Shown here piece by piece: positions 27,700-35,750 of a DNA stretch of 38,887 nucleotides; position 1 is the stretch's first letter, and each line of letters opens with the position of its first letter. This DNA comes from Clostridium sp. (GTDB taxonomy: Bacteria > Bacillota > Clostridia > Clostridiales > Clostridiaceae), in assembly GCA_029257045.1 (NCBI GenBank), contig JARIDB010000188.1, positions 1 through 38,887 of the forward strand. The letters are read 5' to 3'. Both the position numbers and the translations under genes were made by a program. The notes beneath the pieces were generated by a model. That model searched no databases. It had not been told where the DNA came from and was given only the letters and a program-made list of their open reading frames with translations.

Positions 27700-27725
27700 G
27701 AGTTAATTATAACATGTTTTATAAA
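27700..27725 (-). promoter_or_regulatory. extended -10 promoter, shared block copy 2
   Basis: Minus-strand TGTTATAAT (-10 at 27706-27711), upstream of the lipoprotein gene; same block as 25529-25554 with one change near its right end. Confidence 0.65.
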
Positions 27726-27804
27726 TGTGGAATAGAAATAGTATTTTCCAGATTGAAAGTTGAGGATAGCTTTTATTTTATAATTTCCATCCTTGGCATT
27801 GAAC

Positions 27805-27974
27805 ACTTGGCATTAATTACTTAGTGGATATGAGTGATAACGAGATATTAACTTAGTAATTAAGCCCATCTACTGAAGCTTGTCTGAAGCATATGTTCCA
27901 TTCAAAAAGAATGAAGACTGAACTTAGTGTGAAAGCCCATACACCGAAAGGAGAGTGGTAGATGTTCACCTTTT
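27805..27974 (+). repeat. structured repeat element, copy B
   Basis: Second copy of the element at 24929-25093, same orientation. The first stem and its loop motif GAGTGATAACGA are kept. The second hairpin's left arm is CATCTAC (27867-27873), which no longer matches its own right arm (GCATATG) but is complementary to GTAGATG (27958-27964) of the third hairpin, so copy B may be rearranged or fold differently. A nine-base CTTGGCATT is doubled at its left edge (27792-27800 and 27806-27814). Confidence 0.7.
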
Positions 27975-28082
27975 TATGGAAAGTATATGAACTTTGGAGT
28001 AGAATAGTATTATAGAATAGAAAAAATTAGATTTTATATAGATGGTTATATTATAGGGTGTAAAGGGGAGGTGAACATATTA

Positions 28083-29081
28083 ATGGAGAATATAAATAAG
28101 AAAAAGAAATCTACAGGTGCTTTTTTTACTTTTGAAAATATAATTGGAGAAAGTGAAGAGATTAAAAGTATTATATCTAATTGTAAGTTAATATCTGATA
28201 GCCCATCTACAGTTTTAATAGAAGGTGATAGTGGTACAGGGAAAGAAGTTTTAGCTCAAGCTATACATAATCATAGTGTAAGAAAAGACAATAGATTCAT
28301 TGCTATAAATTGTGGTGCTATTCCTAAGAATATAATTGAAAGTGAACTTTTTGGGTATGAAGAAGGAGCTTTTACAGGTGGAAAAAAGGGTGGAAACTTA
28401 GGTAAAATAGAACTTGCTCATAAAGGAACTTTATTTTTAGATGAAATAGGTGATATGTCTTATGATATGCAAATAAAGTTACTTAGAGTTCTTCAAGAAG
28501 GTAGAATAACAAGGGTTGGTGGAAATTATGAAATACCTGTAGATATGAGAGTAATAGCAGCAACTAATAAGAATTTAAGAGAAGAAGTTAAAAAAGGAAG
28601 ATTTAGAGAAGATCTCTATTATAGACTTTGTGTAATACCTATTAGAATTCCTTCATTAAAAGAAAGACGGGAAGATATAAGGGAACTTATAGATTATTTT
28701 TTAGAAATTAAATCAATAAGGCTAAATAAAGATATAAGAAAATTAGATGAAGGATTATTAAATCAACTTTTAAATCATAGCTGGCCAGGCAATATTAGAG
28801 AACTTGAAAATACAATAGAAAATATAGTTAATTTAAATGGAAGAATGTCTTTAGATATTTTTAAAGAAGAAAAAGAAGTGGAATTTTGCTTAAAAGAAAA
28901 ATGTCCTAAATATAAAAGCTTTAAATTAGAAAAAGAATTTAATTTAGCTGTTATAGAAGAAAAAACTATTATAAGAGCTTTAAACTTTAATAACCAAAAT
29001 ATATCTAAAACTGCAAAAGCTTTAGGGATAAGTAGAAATACATTATATTTAAAAATGAAAAAATATAAGATTATAGAATAA
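28083..29081 (+). CDS. sigma-54-dependent transcriptional activator, AdhR-like
   Basis: 332 residues from ATG 28083; AGGGGAGG at 28064-28071 overlaps the in-frame GTG at 28071, so the ATG is preferred. There is no sensor domain: after ~20 residues it enters the AAA+ domain (IIGESEEIK, Walker A GDSGTGKE, ESELFGYEEGAFTGG, Walker B GTLFLDEIGD, then RFREDLYYRL and WPGNIRELEN). The sigma-54-contact loop reads GAFTGG, where almost all family members have GAFTGA. A Fis-type helix-turn-helix ends the protein (NISKTAKALGISRNTLYLKM). It should activate the -24/-12 promoter just downstream, in front of the alcohol dehydrogenase, as described for AdhR in solventogenic clostridia. Confidence 0.92.
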   Translation: MENINKKKKSTGAFFTFENIIGESEEIKSIISNCKLISDSPSTVLIEGDSGTGKEVLAQAIHNHSVRKDNRFIAINCGAIPKNIIESELFGYEEGAFTGGKKGGNLGKIELAHKGTLFLDEIGDMSYDMQIKLLRVLQEGRITRVGGNYEIPVDMRVIAATNKNLREEVKKGRFREDLYYRLCVIPIRIPSLKERREDIRELIDYFLEIKSIRLNKDIRKLDEGLLNQLLNHSWPGNIRELENTIENIVNLNGRMSLDIFKEEKEVEFCLKEKCPKYKSFKLEKEFNLAVIEEKTIIRALNFNNQNISKTAKALGISRNTLYLKMKKYKIIE

Positions 29082-29222
29082 TTTTTTAAACTTAATTGTT
29101 AAAATAAAAATTAATACTTAATATTTGTGTAAGGTAATAAGACATTGTAATAAAATGGGACATGAAAATCAAGGTATAAATGTAGTGAAATAGGACGGTA
29201 TATTCATTAGTGGTAAGCAAAC

Positions 29223-29267
29223 CTTGTGATAGCAATATTGTTAAAAAAATAACTATATTGGCACAAG
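29223..29267 (+). promoter_or_regulatory. dyad with Rex-like core overlapping the -24 element
   Basis: CAATATTGTTA (29233-29243) and TAACTATATTG (29250-29260) form an inverted repeat, extended by CTTGTG (29223-29228) and CACAAG (29262-29267). The centre TTGTTAA-AAAA-ATAACTA (29238-29255) matches 12 of 14 positions of the clostridial Rex site TTGTTAA-N4-TTAACAA. Rex represses fermentation genes at low NADH/NAD+. Binding is inferred. Confidence 0.5.
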
Positions 29268-29274
29268 AGTTGCT
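29259..29274 (+). promoter_or_regulatory. sigma-54 (-24/-12) promoter of alcohol dehydrogenase
   Basis: TGGCAC (29259-29264), five bases, TTGCT (29270-29274): a full match to TGGCAC-N5-TTGCW, with predicted start near 29285, about 50 bases before the gene. Confidence 0.92.
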
Positions 29275-29334
29275 CTATATATTAGTGAGAATTAAAAAAC
29301 TAGATATTTTCTATTTTGGATTGGAGGGTATATG

Positions 29335-30501
29335 ATGGCAAGATTTACATTACCTAGAGACTTATATCATGGTGAAGGGTCCCTAGAAGTATTAAAAACA
29401 ATTAAAGGTAAAAGAGCTATGGTAGTTGTTGGTGGTGGCTCTATGAAAAGGTTTGGATTCTTAGATAAAGTTGTAGATTATCTTAAAGAAGCAAATATTG
29501 AAGTAGAACTTTTTGAAGGTGTTGAGCCAGATCCATCAGTTGAGACAGTTATGAAGGGTGCAGAAGCTATGATTAAGTTTAACCCTGATTGGATAGTTTC
29601 AATTGGAGGAGGATCACCTATAGATGCAGCAAAAGCAATGTGGATTTTCTATGAATACCCAGATTTTACTTTTGAAGAAGCAGTTATTCCTTTTAATCTG
29701 CCAGAACTTAGAAAAAAAGCAAAGTTTATTGCAATACCATCAACAAGTGGTACAGCAACAGAAGTTACAGCTTTTTCGGTTATTACAGATTATAAAGCTA
29801 AAATTAAATATCCTTTAGCTGATTTTAACATAACGCCAGATATAGCAATTATAGATCCGGACCTTGCTCAAACTATGCCAATGGAATTAGTTGCTCATAC
29901 TGGAATGGATGCCTTACCTCATGCTATAGAAGCATATACAGCATCACTTAGATCAAACTTTTCAGATCCACTAGCAATGAAGGCTATAGAAATGACTGTG
30001 GAAAATTTAATTAAATCCTATGAGGGAGATAAAAATTCAAGAAATCTAATGCACGAAGCTCAATGCCTTGCAGGAATGGCTTTCTCAAATGCATTACTTG
30101 GAATAGTTCATTCAATGGCTCATAAAACTGGAGCTGTGTTTAATATACCTCATGGATGTGCAAATGCAATATATTTACCTTATGTAATTCAATATAATAA
30201 ATCAAAAGCTTTAGATAGATATGCAGATATAGCTAAAGCATTAAAGCTTGAAGGAAATAATGATGAAGAATTAACAGATTCTCTTATAAACTTAATAAAT
30301 GAGTTAAACACAAAATTAAATATTCCTCATAGTTTAAAAGAGTATGGAGTAGAGGAAGAATACTTCAAGCAAAATCTAGATTTTATATCAGAAAATGCAG
30401 TTAAAGATGCATGTACTGGTTCAAATCCTAGAGAAATTGATAAAGATAATATGGCGAAATTATTTGAATGCGTCTATTATGGACTAAAAGTTTGTTTGTA
30501 A
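29335..30501 (+). CDS. iron-containing alcohol dehydrogenase
   Basis: 388 residues. Two adjacent ATGs (29332, 29335); the second is six bases after TTGGAGGG and is preferred. Family III alcohol dehydrogenase: NAD(P)-binding GGGSMKRFG and SIGGGSPIDAAKAMW, then the metal site with Asp and His in TGMDALPHAIEAY and further His in GIVHSMAHKTGAVFNIPHGCAN. It reduces aldehydes (ethanal, butanal) to alcohols in the cytoplasm, re-oxidising NAD(P)H. It is transcribed from a sigma-54 promoter and lies downstream of its likely activator. Ends at a good terminator, so monocistronic. Confidence 0.94.
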   Translation: MARFTLPRDLYHGEGSLEVLKTIKGKRAMVVVGGGSMKRFGFLDKVVDYLKEANIEVELFEGVEPDPSVETVMKGAEAMIKFNPDWIVSIGGGSPIDAAKAMWIFYEYPDFTFEEAVIPFNLPELRKKAKFIAIPSTSGTATEVTAFSVITDYKAKIKYPLADFNITPDIAIIDPDLAQTMPMELVAHTGMDALPHAIEAYTASLRSNFSDPLAMKAIEMTVENLIKSYEGDKNSRNLMHEAQCLAGMAFSNALLGIVHSMAHKTGAVFNIPHGCANAIYLPYVIQYNKSKALDRYADIAKALKLEGNNDEELTDSLINLINELNTKLNIPHSLKEYGVEEEYFKQNLDFISENAVKDACTGSNPREIDKDNMAKLFECVYYGLKVCL

Positions 30502-30527
30502 ATCCCTTTACAATATAAAATTACAGG

Positions 30528-30565
30528 AAAAGATTATCTTTTAAAACTTAAGATAGTCTTTTTCT
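30528..30565 (+). terminator. Rho-independent terminator after alcohol dehydrogenase
   Basis: A 13-bp stem (30528-30540 with 30550-30562, one G-T pair) with a nine-base loop, running into TTTTTC. Confidence 0.88.
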
Positions 30566-30601
30566 ATTATTAAAATTTTAAGAAATTATAAAAATAATAT
30601 A

Positions 30602-30629
30602 TTTACAATTGTGGGATTTCTGGTAAAAT
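30602..30629 (+). promoter_or_regulatory. candidate promoter for nfnAB
   Basis: TTTACA (30602-30607), 16-bp spacer, TAAAAT (30624-30629). Confidence 0.5.
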
Positions 30630-30674
30630 GATACTGTTAAGATAGTAATTAGTAATTAATAATGGAGGGGTACC

Positions 30675-31562
30675 ATGTATAAAATAGTTAAGAAAAGAGA
30701 ACTTAAAGAAAATATATATCTTATGGATATAGAAGCTAAGAGAGTTGCAAAATCAGCAAAACCTGGTCAATTTATAATCATTAAAAATGATGAAAAAGGT
30801 GAAAGAATCCCTTTGACAATAGCTGACTATAATAGAAAAGAAGGAACAGTTAGTATAGTTTTTCAAGCTGTTGGAAGAGGAACTAAAGAACTAGCAAACT
30901 TTAATGAAGGTGATTATGTTTTAGATTTTGTTGGACCTTTAGGTATTCCTAGCGAATTTATTGATGAAGATATAGAAGAACTTAAAAAGAAAAATATAAT
31001 ATTTATAGCTGGAGGCGTTGGAGCAGCACCTGTATATCCTCAAGTTAAATGGATGAAGGAAAATGGTATTGACTGCGATGTAATAGTTGGTAGTAGAACT
31101 AAGGACCTTTTAATTTTGGAAGAAGAAATGAAATCGGTTGCTAAAAATCTATATATATCAACAGATGATGGAACATATGGTTTTAATGGCAGAGTTACAG
31201 ATTGTTTAAATCATTTAGTTAAGGATTTAGGTAAAGAATATGATCATGCTGTAATAATTGGACCTATGATAATGATGAAGTTTACTAGTCTTTTAACTAA
31301 AGAGCTTAATATAAAAAGCACAGTTAGTTTAAACCCTATAATGGTAGATGGGACAGGCATGTGTGGTGCTTGTAGAGTTACTGTTGGAGGAGAAGTTAAA
31401 TTTGCTTGTGTAGATGGACCAGAATTTGATGCTCATTTAGTAGATTTTGATGAATCAATGAGAAGACAATCTATGTATAAAACAGAAGAAGGAAAGAAAA
31501 TATTAAAAATAGAAGAAGGGGATAGCCATAAACACGGTGGCTGTGGCTGTGGGGAGGAATAA
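30675..31562 (+). CDS. nfnA: NADH-dependent ferredoxin:NADP+ oxidoreductase subunit A
   Basis: 295 residues, GGAGGGG before ATG. FAD/NAD-binding reductase of the dihydroorotate/sulfide dehydrogenase type: FAD site RIPLTIADY, NAD site IFIAGGVGAAPVYPQVKW, and a C-terminal [2Fe-2S] cluster with Cys in GMCGACRVTVGG…FACVDGPEFD. With NfnB, three bases downstream, it forms the NfnAB complex that bifurcates electrons between NADH, reduced ferredoxin and NADP+. The last residues, HKHGGCGCGEE, form an unusual His/Cys-rich tail. Alternative names in databases include sulfide dehydrogenase subunit beta. Confidence 0.9.
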   Translation: MYKIVKKRELKENIYLMDIEAKRVAKSAKPGQFIIIKNDEKGERIPLTIADYNRKEGTVSIVFQAVGRGTKELANFNEGDYVLDFVGPLGIPSEFIDEDIEELKKKNIIFIAGGVGAAPVYPQVKWMKENGIDCDVIVGSRTKDLLILEEEMKSVAKNLYISTDDGTYGFNGRVTDCLNHLVKDLGKEYDHAVIIGPMIMMKFTSLLTKELNIKSTVSLNPIMVDGTGMCGACRVTVGGEVKFACVDGPEFDAHLVDFDESMRRQSMYKTEEGKKILKIEEGDSHKHGGCGCGEE

Positions 31563-31565
31563 GTT

Positions 31566-32954
31566 ATGTTATTAGATAGAATGAAGAAAGTACCTGTATC
31601 AGAACAAGCACCAGAAATTAGAGCTAAAAACTTCGAAGAAGTATGTTATGGATATACTGAAGAAGAAGCAGTTAGAGAAGCAAATAGATGTTTAAACTGT
31701 AAAAATCCTAAATGTGTTAAGGGATGTCCTGTTGAAATAAATATTCCAGGATTTATAAGTTATATAAAAGATAAACAATTCACCTTATCTGCAAAGGAAA
31801 TTGCAAAATATAGTGCACTTCCAGCAGTTTGTGGAAGAGTATGTCCTCAGGAATCTCAATGTGAAGGACTTTGTGTTTTAGGTATTAAAGGTGAACCTGT
31901 ATCTATTGGAAAGCTAGAGAGATTTACAGCAGATTGGTCTAGAATTAATAAAGTTGAGTTTTTAGAAAAAGAAGAATCAAAAGATAAAAAAGTTGCAGTT
32001 ATAGGGAGTGGTCCTGCAGGACTTACTTGTGCTGGAGATTTAGCTAAAAAGGGCTATGATGTAACTATTTTTGAAGCTCTTCATGAAGCAGGTGGAGTTT
32101 TAGTTTATGGAATTCCAGAGTTTAGGTTACCAAAAGAAACGGTAGTTAAAACAGAAATAGATAATATTAAAAAACTTGGAGTTAAGATAGAAACTAATGT
32201 AATTATAGGTAGGACAATAACTATTGAAGAACTTATAGAAGAAGAAGGTTTTGAAGCTGTATTTATAGGCTCTGGAGCAGGGCTTCCAAAGTTTATGGGA
32301 ATTAGAGGAGAAAGTGCTAATGGAGTATTATCTGCAAATGAGTTTTTAACTAGGGTAAATCTTATGAAAGCATTTAAAGAAGACTACCATACACCAGTAA
32401 AGCTTGGAAAGAAAGTAGCTGTAGTAGGTGGTGGAAATGTTGCTATGGATGCTGCAAGAACTGCCTTAAGATTAGGTTCAGAAGCTCATATAGTATATAG
32501 AAGAAGTGAAGAAGAGCTTCCAGCTAGATTAGAAGAGGTTCATCATGCTAAAGAAGAAGGGATCATATTTGATGTTTTAACTAATCCAACAGAAATTTTA
32601 GTAGATGAAAATGGTTGGGTTAATGGTATGAGATGTGTACAAATGGTTCTTACAGAACCAGATGAATCAGGAAGAAGGAGACCAGTAGTTAAAGAGGGGT
32701 CAGAACATATAGTAGACTTTGATACAGTAATTATGAGTCTTGGAACTTCTCCAAACCCACTTATATCATCAACAACAAAGGGGCTTGAAATAAATAAGTG
32801 GAAATGCATAATTGCAGATGAAGATGGACTTACAACAAAAGAAGGAGTTTATGCTGGAGGAGACGCAGTTACAGGTGCGGCTACAGTAATATTAGCTATG
32901 GGAGCAGGGAAAAAAGCTGCTAACGCTATAGATAATTATTTAAGTAAGAAATAA
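31566..32954 (+). CDS. nfnB: NfnB: NADPH-dependent glutamate synthase-type flavoprotein
   Basis: 462 residues, starting three bases after nfnA. An N-terminal 2x[4Fe-4S] domain (CLNCKNPKCVKGCP and CGRVCPQESQCEGLC) is followed by a FAD fold (VAVIGSGPAGLTCAGDLA) and an NADP fold (VAVVGGGNVAMDAARTAL), with GGDAVTGAATVILAMGAGKKAA at the end. It is the GltD-like subunit of NfnAB and holds the bifurcating FAD. No glutamate synthase large subunit lies beside it, and the NfnA neighbour supports Nfn over glutamate synthase. Cytoplasmic; supplies NADPH. Confidence 0.92.
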   Translation: MLLDRMKKVPVSEQAPEIRAKNFEEVCYGYTEEEAVREANRCLNCKNPKCVKGCPVEINIPGFISYIKDKQFTLSAKEIAKYSALPAVCGRVCPQESQCEGLCVLGIKGEPVSIGKLERFTADWSRINKVEFLEKEESKDKKVAVIGSGPAGLTCAGDLAKKGYDVTIFEALHEAGGVLVYGIPEFRLPKETVVKTEIDNIKKLGVKIETNVIIGRTITIEELIEEEGFEAVFIGSGAGLPKFMGIRGESANGVLSANEFLTRVNLMKAFKEDYHTPVKLGKKVAVVGGGNVAMDAARTALRLGSEAHIVYRRSEEELPARLEEVHHAKEEGIIFDVLTNPTEILVDENGWVNGMRCVQMVLTEPDESGRRRPVVKEGSEHIVDFDTVIMSLGTSPNPLISSTTKGLEINKWKCIIADEDGLTTKEGVYAGGDAVTGAATVILAMGAGKKAANAIDNYLSKK

Positions 32955-33057
32955 GATTAAAAGAAAAATTAAAGTAATTGGTGAAATTTTATAAAATTAA
33001 TACAAATTTATATAAAATAATAGTATAATTGAAATAAATACAAAAGTTTTATATTTT

Positions 33058-33085
33058 TTGACATTAGAAAAAGAAAAACTAAAAT
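33058..33085 (+). promoter_or_regulatory. candidate promoter for Rrf2 gene
   Basis: TTGACA (33058-33063), 16-bp spacer, TAAAAT (33080-33085), 30 bases before the start codon. Confidence 0.6.
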
Positions 33086-33115
33086 GTAAATGATTAACGA
33101 AAGAGAGGAAGTCTA

Positions 33116-33544
33116 ATGTATTTATCGAAATTCACTGATTATTCATTTAGGACATTAGTTTATTTAGCAGAAAATAAAGAAAAACTTGCTACAGTTGAAC
33201 AATTAGCAAAAACTTTAGATGTATCAGAACATCATTTAAAAAAAGTAGTTCATAAATTAGCAAAGACAGGTTTAATAATGTCTATGAAGGGAAGATGTGG
33301 GGGCCTAAGATTAGTCTTAAACCCAGAAGATATAAATCTAGGAAAAGTTTTATTAATTACAGAAGACAACCTAAATATAGCAAAATGCTTTAATGAAGAA
33401 AGTTATTGCCCATTTAGAAAAAAAGGCTGTAAGTTAAGATGCATAATGAATGAATCCCTTAATGCTTTCTTAAATCAGTTTTCAAAATATACGTTAAAAG
33501 ATTTATTAAAAAATGATAATAAAGACAATTCATTTAATATGTAA
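33116..33544 (+). CDS. Rrf2-family regulator, NsrR-like
   Basis: 142 residues, GAGAGG seven bases before ATG. Winged helix in the first ~80 residues (TDYSFRTLVYLAENKE … LAKTLDVSEHHLKKVVHKLAKTGL, then a wing MSMKGRCGGLRL). Four Cys follow (AKCFNEESYCPFRKKGCKLRC, split as C-x6-C-x6-C-x3-C), spaced near those that bind an Fe-S cluster in NsrR. It may sense nitric oxide or redox state. It lies after nfnAB but has its own promoter, so co-regulation is only suggested. Confidence 0.88.
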   Translation: MYLSKFTDYSFRTLVYLAENKEKLATVEQLAKTLDVSEHHLKKVVHKLAKTGLIMSMKGRCGGLRLVLNPEDINLGKVLLITEDNLNIAKCFNEESYCPFRKKGCKLRCIMNESLNAFLNQFSKYTLKDLLKNDNKDNSFNM

Positions 33545-33566
33545 ACTTAAATTTAGAGGAAATAAA

Positions 33567-33612
33567 GTGGTATCATCCATTATTTAAATGGCTTCGTTAA
33601 CCACATTATTTT
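33567..33612. terminator. possible nested hairpin between convergent genes
   Basis: GTGGT (33567-33571) / ACCAC (33600-33604) enclose CCATT (33577-33581) / AATGG (33587-33591), followed by a T-rich stretch. It may end the Rrf2 gene; weak arms make this uncertain. Confidence 0.4.
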
Positions 33613-33642
33613 CTCTTTTTAAGTTTATATTAATATAAGTGA

Positions 33643-34299
33643 TTAAGGAATTTTTGTTTCTTTTAAGGTAAATTTATATTTATCTAAACCATTTTTAAAG
33701 AAATCAATGTAATAGTCCTTATTAACTAAATAAGTGTTATGATCTTTTTCTAGTTCTAATGTATGAACTAAGTTAACCTTAAAGCTTTTAATAGTTTTAG
33801 GGTCTTTATTATAATAATATTCGAAAGAGAACTCTTCATTAAAAGTTAAGTTGATTATAGAATTCTTTTCTTTTAGGCTATTTATAGTAGGTATTGAAGT
33901 AAAGGATATAAAAGTAACATCTTTAGATCTTGAAAAATCTCTTAAAAATGCAATTCTTTTAAATTCATGTTCTAAAGAATAAGCACCAAAATTAGTATTA
34001 ATATTGTAGTAATTATAAAGTTCTTTAACATCACCAGTAAAGATAGAGTCATTTCTTAGTGAGTAAAGGTTATTTAGATAGTTTAAGATAGAACTTTCCA
34101 AATTAACATTTGCACTATTATCTGTAAGAAAACTATTAACTTCATAAACAGGTTCATCTTGGGTTAAAGTAAAGGTAGAATTTTTTGGAGTTTTAGAAAT
34201 TAATATTACAAAGTTTAAAATTAAAATTAAAGATAATAAAGGATATAAGGAATATTTAAATAAATTCTTTAAGTTAGAATTATTAAAAGGATTTTTCAT
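33643..34299 (-). CDS. membrane-anchored extracytoplasmic protein, unknown
   Basis: 218 residues, AAGGAGG before ATG. A single N-terminal membrane helix (about 17-36, SLYPLLSLILILNFVILI) is followed by a ~180-residue soluble domain presumed outside, rich in Asn, Tyr and Phe, with two halves (a helical 65-115 and a beta-like 120-215). I do not recognise the family. Clostridial proteins that carry a similar N-terminal part sometimes end in an amidase domain, which is absent here; that is a weak recollection only. Convergent with the Rrf2 gene. Confidence 0.65.
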   Translation of the reverse strand: MKNPFNNSNLKNLFKYSLYPLLSLILILNFVILISKTPKNSTFTLTQDEPVYEVNSFLTDNSANVNLESSILNYLNNLYSLRNDSIFTGDVKELYNYYNINTNFGAYSLEHEFKRIAFLRDFSRSKDVTFISFTSIPTINSLKEKNSIINLTFNEEFSFEYYYNKDPKTIKSFKVNLVHTLELEKDHNTYLVNKDYYIDFFKNGLDKYKFTLKETKIP

Positions 34300-34553
34300 A
34301 TAAGCCTCCTTGGTAAAATTTATTAAATATAGTATGTGCAGTTAATAAAATAATATTATAAGGATATGTTTTAAATTTTTCATTTAAGATAATTTCAGAT
34401 ATAGTTTATAATTATATGGATGTATAAATAAAATATTTATATTATAATTAACTTAAATAGATAGAAGTCTTAATTTTTTTTGTTAAAAATAAATAGATAA
34501 ATATTTATTTTTACAGAAGATTATAACTTTAACTAAAATTAAAGGAGAAAATG

Positions 34554-35537
34554 ATGATTAATATAGGTTTAATTGGAACTAACATGATTACAGAAAGATT
34601 AATTGCTGGATTACTTCTAGTAGAGGGAATAAAAATAACAGCAGTTTATTCTAGAACCTTAGAAAAAGCTAAGGAATTTGCAACTAAACATAATATAGAA
34701 AGCACTTTTACAGATTTAGATGAAATGGCTAAAAGTAATAAAATAGATGCAGTTTATATAGCATCACCAAATTCTTTACATGGAAAACAATCAAAGATAT
34801 TTATAAAAAATAAAAAACATGTATTATGTGAAAAAGCATTTGCTTCGAATGCAAAAGAAGGAAAGGAAGTAATAGATCTTGCAAGAGAAAATAATGTAGT
34901 ATTAATGGAAGCTATGAAAACAACATTACTTCCAAACTTTTTAATATTAAGAGATAATCTTCATAAGATAGGTAAAGTAAGAAAATATATAGGAACTTAC
35001 TGTCAATACTCATCAAGATATGATAAATATAAGGCTGGGGAAGTATTAAATGCCTTTAAGAAGGAATTATCAAATGGAGCCTTAATGGATATAGGAGTTT
35101 ACTGCCTATCGCCTATGGTTAATCTGTTTGGAAAACCAAAAAAGATAAGCGGAGAAGGTATTTTACTAGAAACAGGAGTAGATGGGGAAGGAAGTGCTGT
35201 ATTTAGCTTTGACTCAATGGATGCTTCAATTAATTATTCTAAAATAGCAGATTCCCATTTGCCTTCAGAAATTCAAGGAGAAAAAGGCAGCATAGTAATA
35301 GATAAAATCACTACTTATAATTCTGTGAAAATAATTTATAGAGATGGAAAAGTAGAAGAAATAGCAAAACCTCAAGAAGAAGCTGATATGTGCTATGAAG
35401 TTCAAGAATTTGTTAAAGTTATAAATAGTGGAGAAAAAGAATCTAAAATAAATACACTAGATAATACCTTAATGGTTTTGGAAATAATGGATGAAATAAG
35501 AAATCAGGTAGGGATAGTTTACCCATCAGACATTTAA
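34554..35537 (+). CDS. Gfo/Idh/MocA-family oxidoreductase
   Basis: 327 residues. Two adjacent ATGs (34551, 34554); AAGGAG at 34542-34547 gives better spacing to the second. N-terminal Rossmann fold (NIGLIGTNMITERLIAGLL), VYIASPNSLHG, the EKA-FASNAKEG stretch that replaces the usual EKP, and the C-terminal substrate domain with ALMDIGVYCLSPMVNLFG. The family uses NAD(P) to oxidise or reduce sugars and related alcohols; substrate unknown. Monocistronic, between two minus-strand unknown genes. Confidence 0.88.
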   Translation: MINIGLIGTNMITERLIAGLLLVEGIKITAVYSRTLEKAKEFATKHNIESTFTDLDEMAKSNKIDAVYIASPNSLHGKQSKIFIKNKKHVLCEKAFASNAKEGKEVIDLARENNVVLMEAMKTTLLPNFLILRDNLHKIGKVRKYIGTYCQYSSRYDKYKAGEVLNAFKKELSNGALMDIGVYCLSPMVNLFGKPKKISGEGILLETGVDGEGSAVFSFDSMDASINYSKIADSHLPSEIQGEKGSIVIDKITTYNSVKIIYRDGKVEEIAKPQEEADMCYEVQEFVKVINSGEKESKINTLDNTLMVLEIMDEIRNQVGIVYPSDI

Positions 35538-35589
35538 AAATAAACTTAAGTAATTATATTTAAAAATTAATTTCATATATAATGCTATA

Positions 35590-35627
35590 AAACCAAAGTT
35601 CTTAATTTAGAGCTTTGGTTTCATTTT
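35590..35627 (+). terminator. terminator after Gfo/Idh/MocA gene
   Basis: A 13-bp stem (AAACCAAAGTTCT 35590-35602 / AGAGCTTTGGTTT 35609-35621, one G-T pair), loop of six bases, followed by TCATTTTG. Confidence 0.75.
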
Positions 35628-35750
35628 GATTCAGAACATTTATTAAAAATATTGTTATATTAAGATATATAAATAGCTAAAAAAATAAAAACTTAAAGGG
35701 AAATAGTAAAAGATATAAGAGTTAATTAGAAAAAAATTGTATTTTATTTA

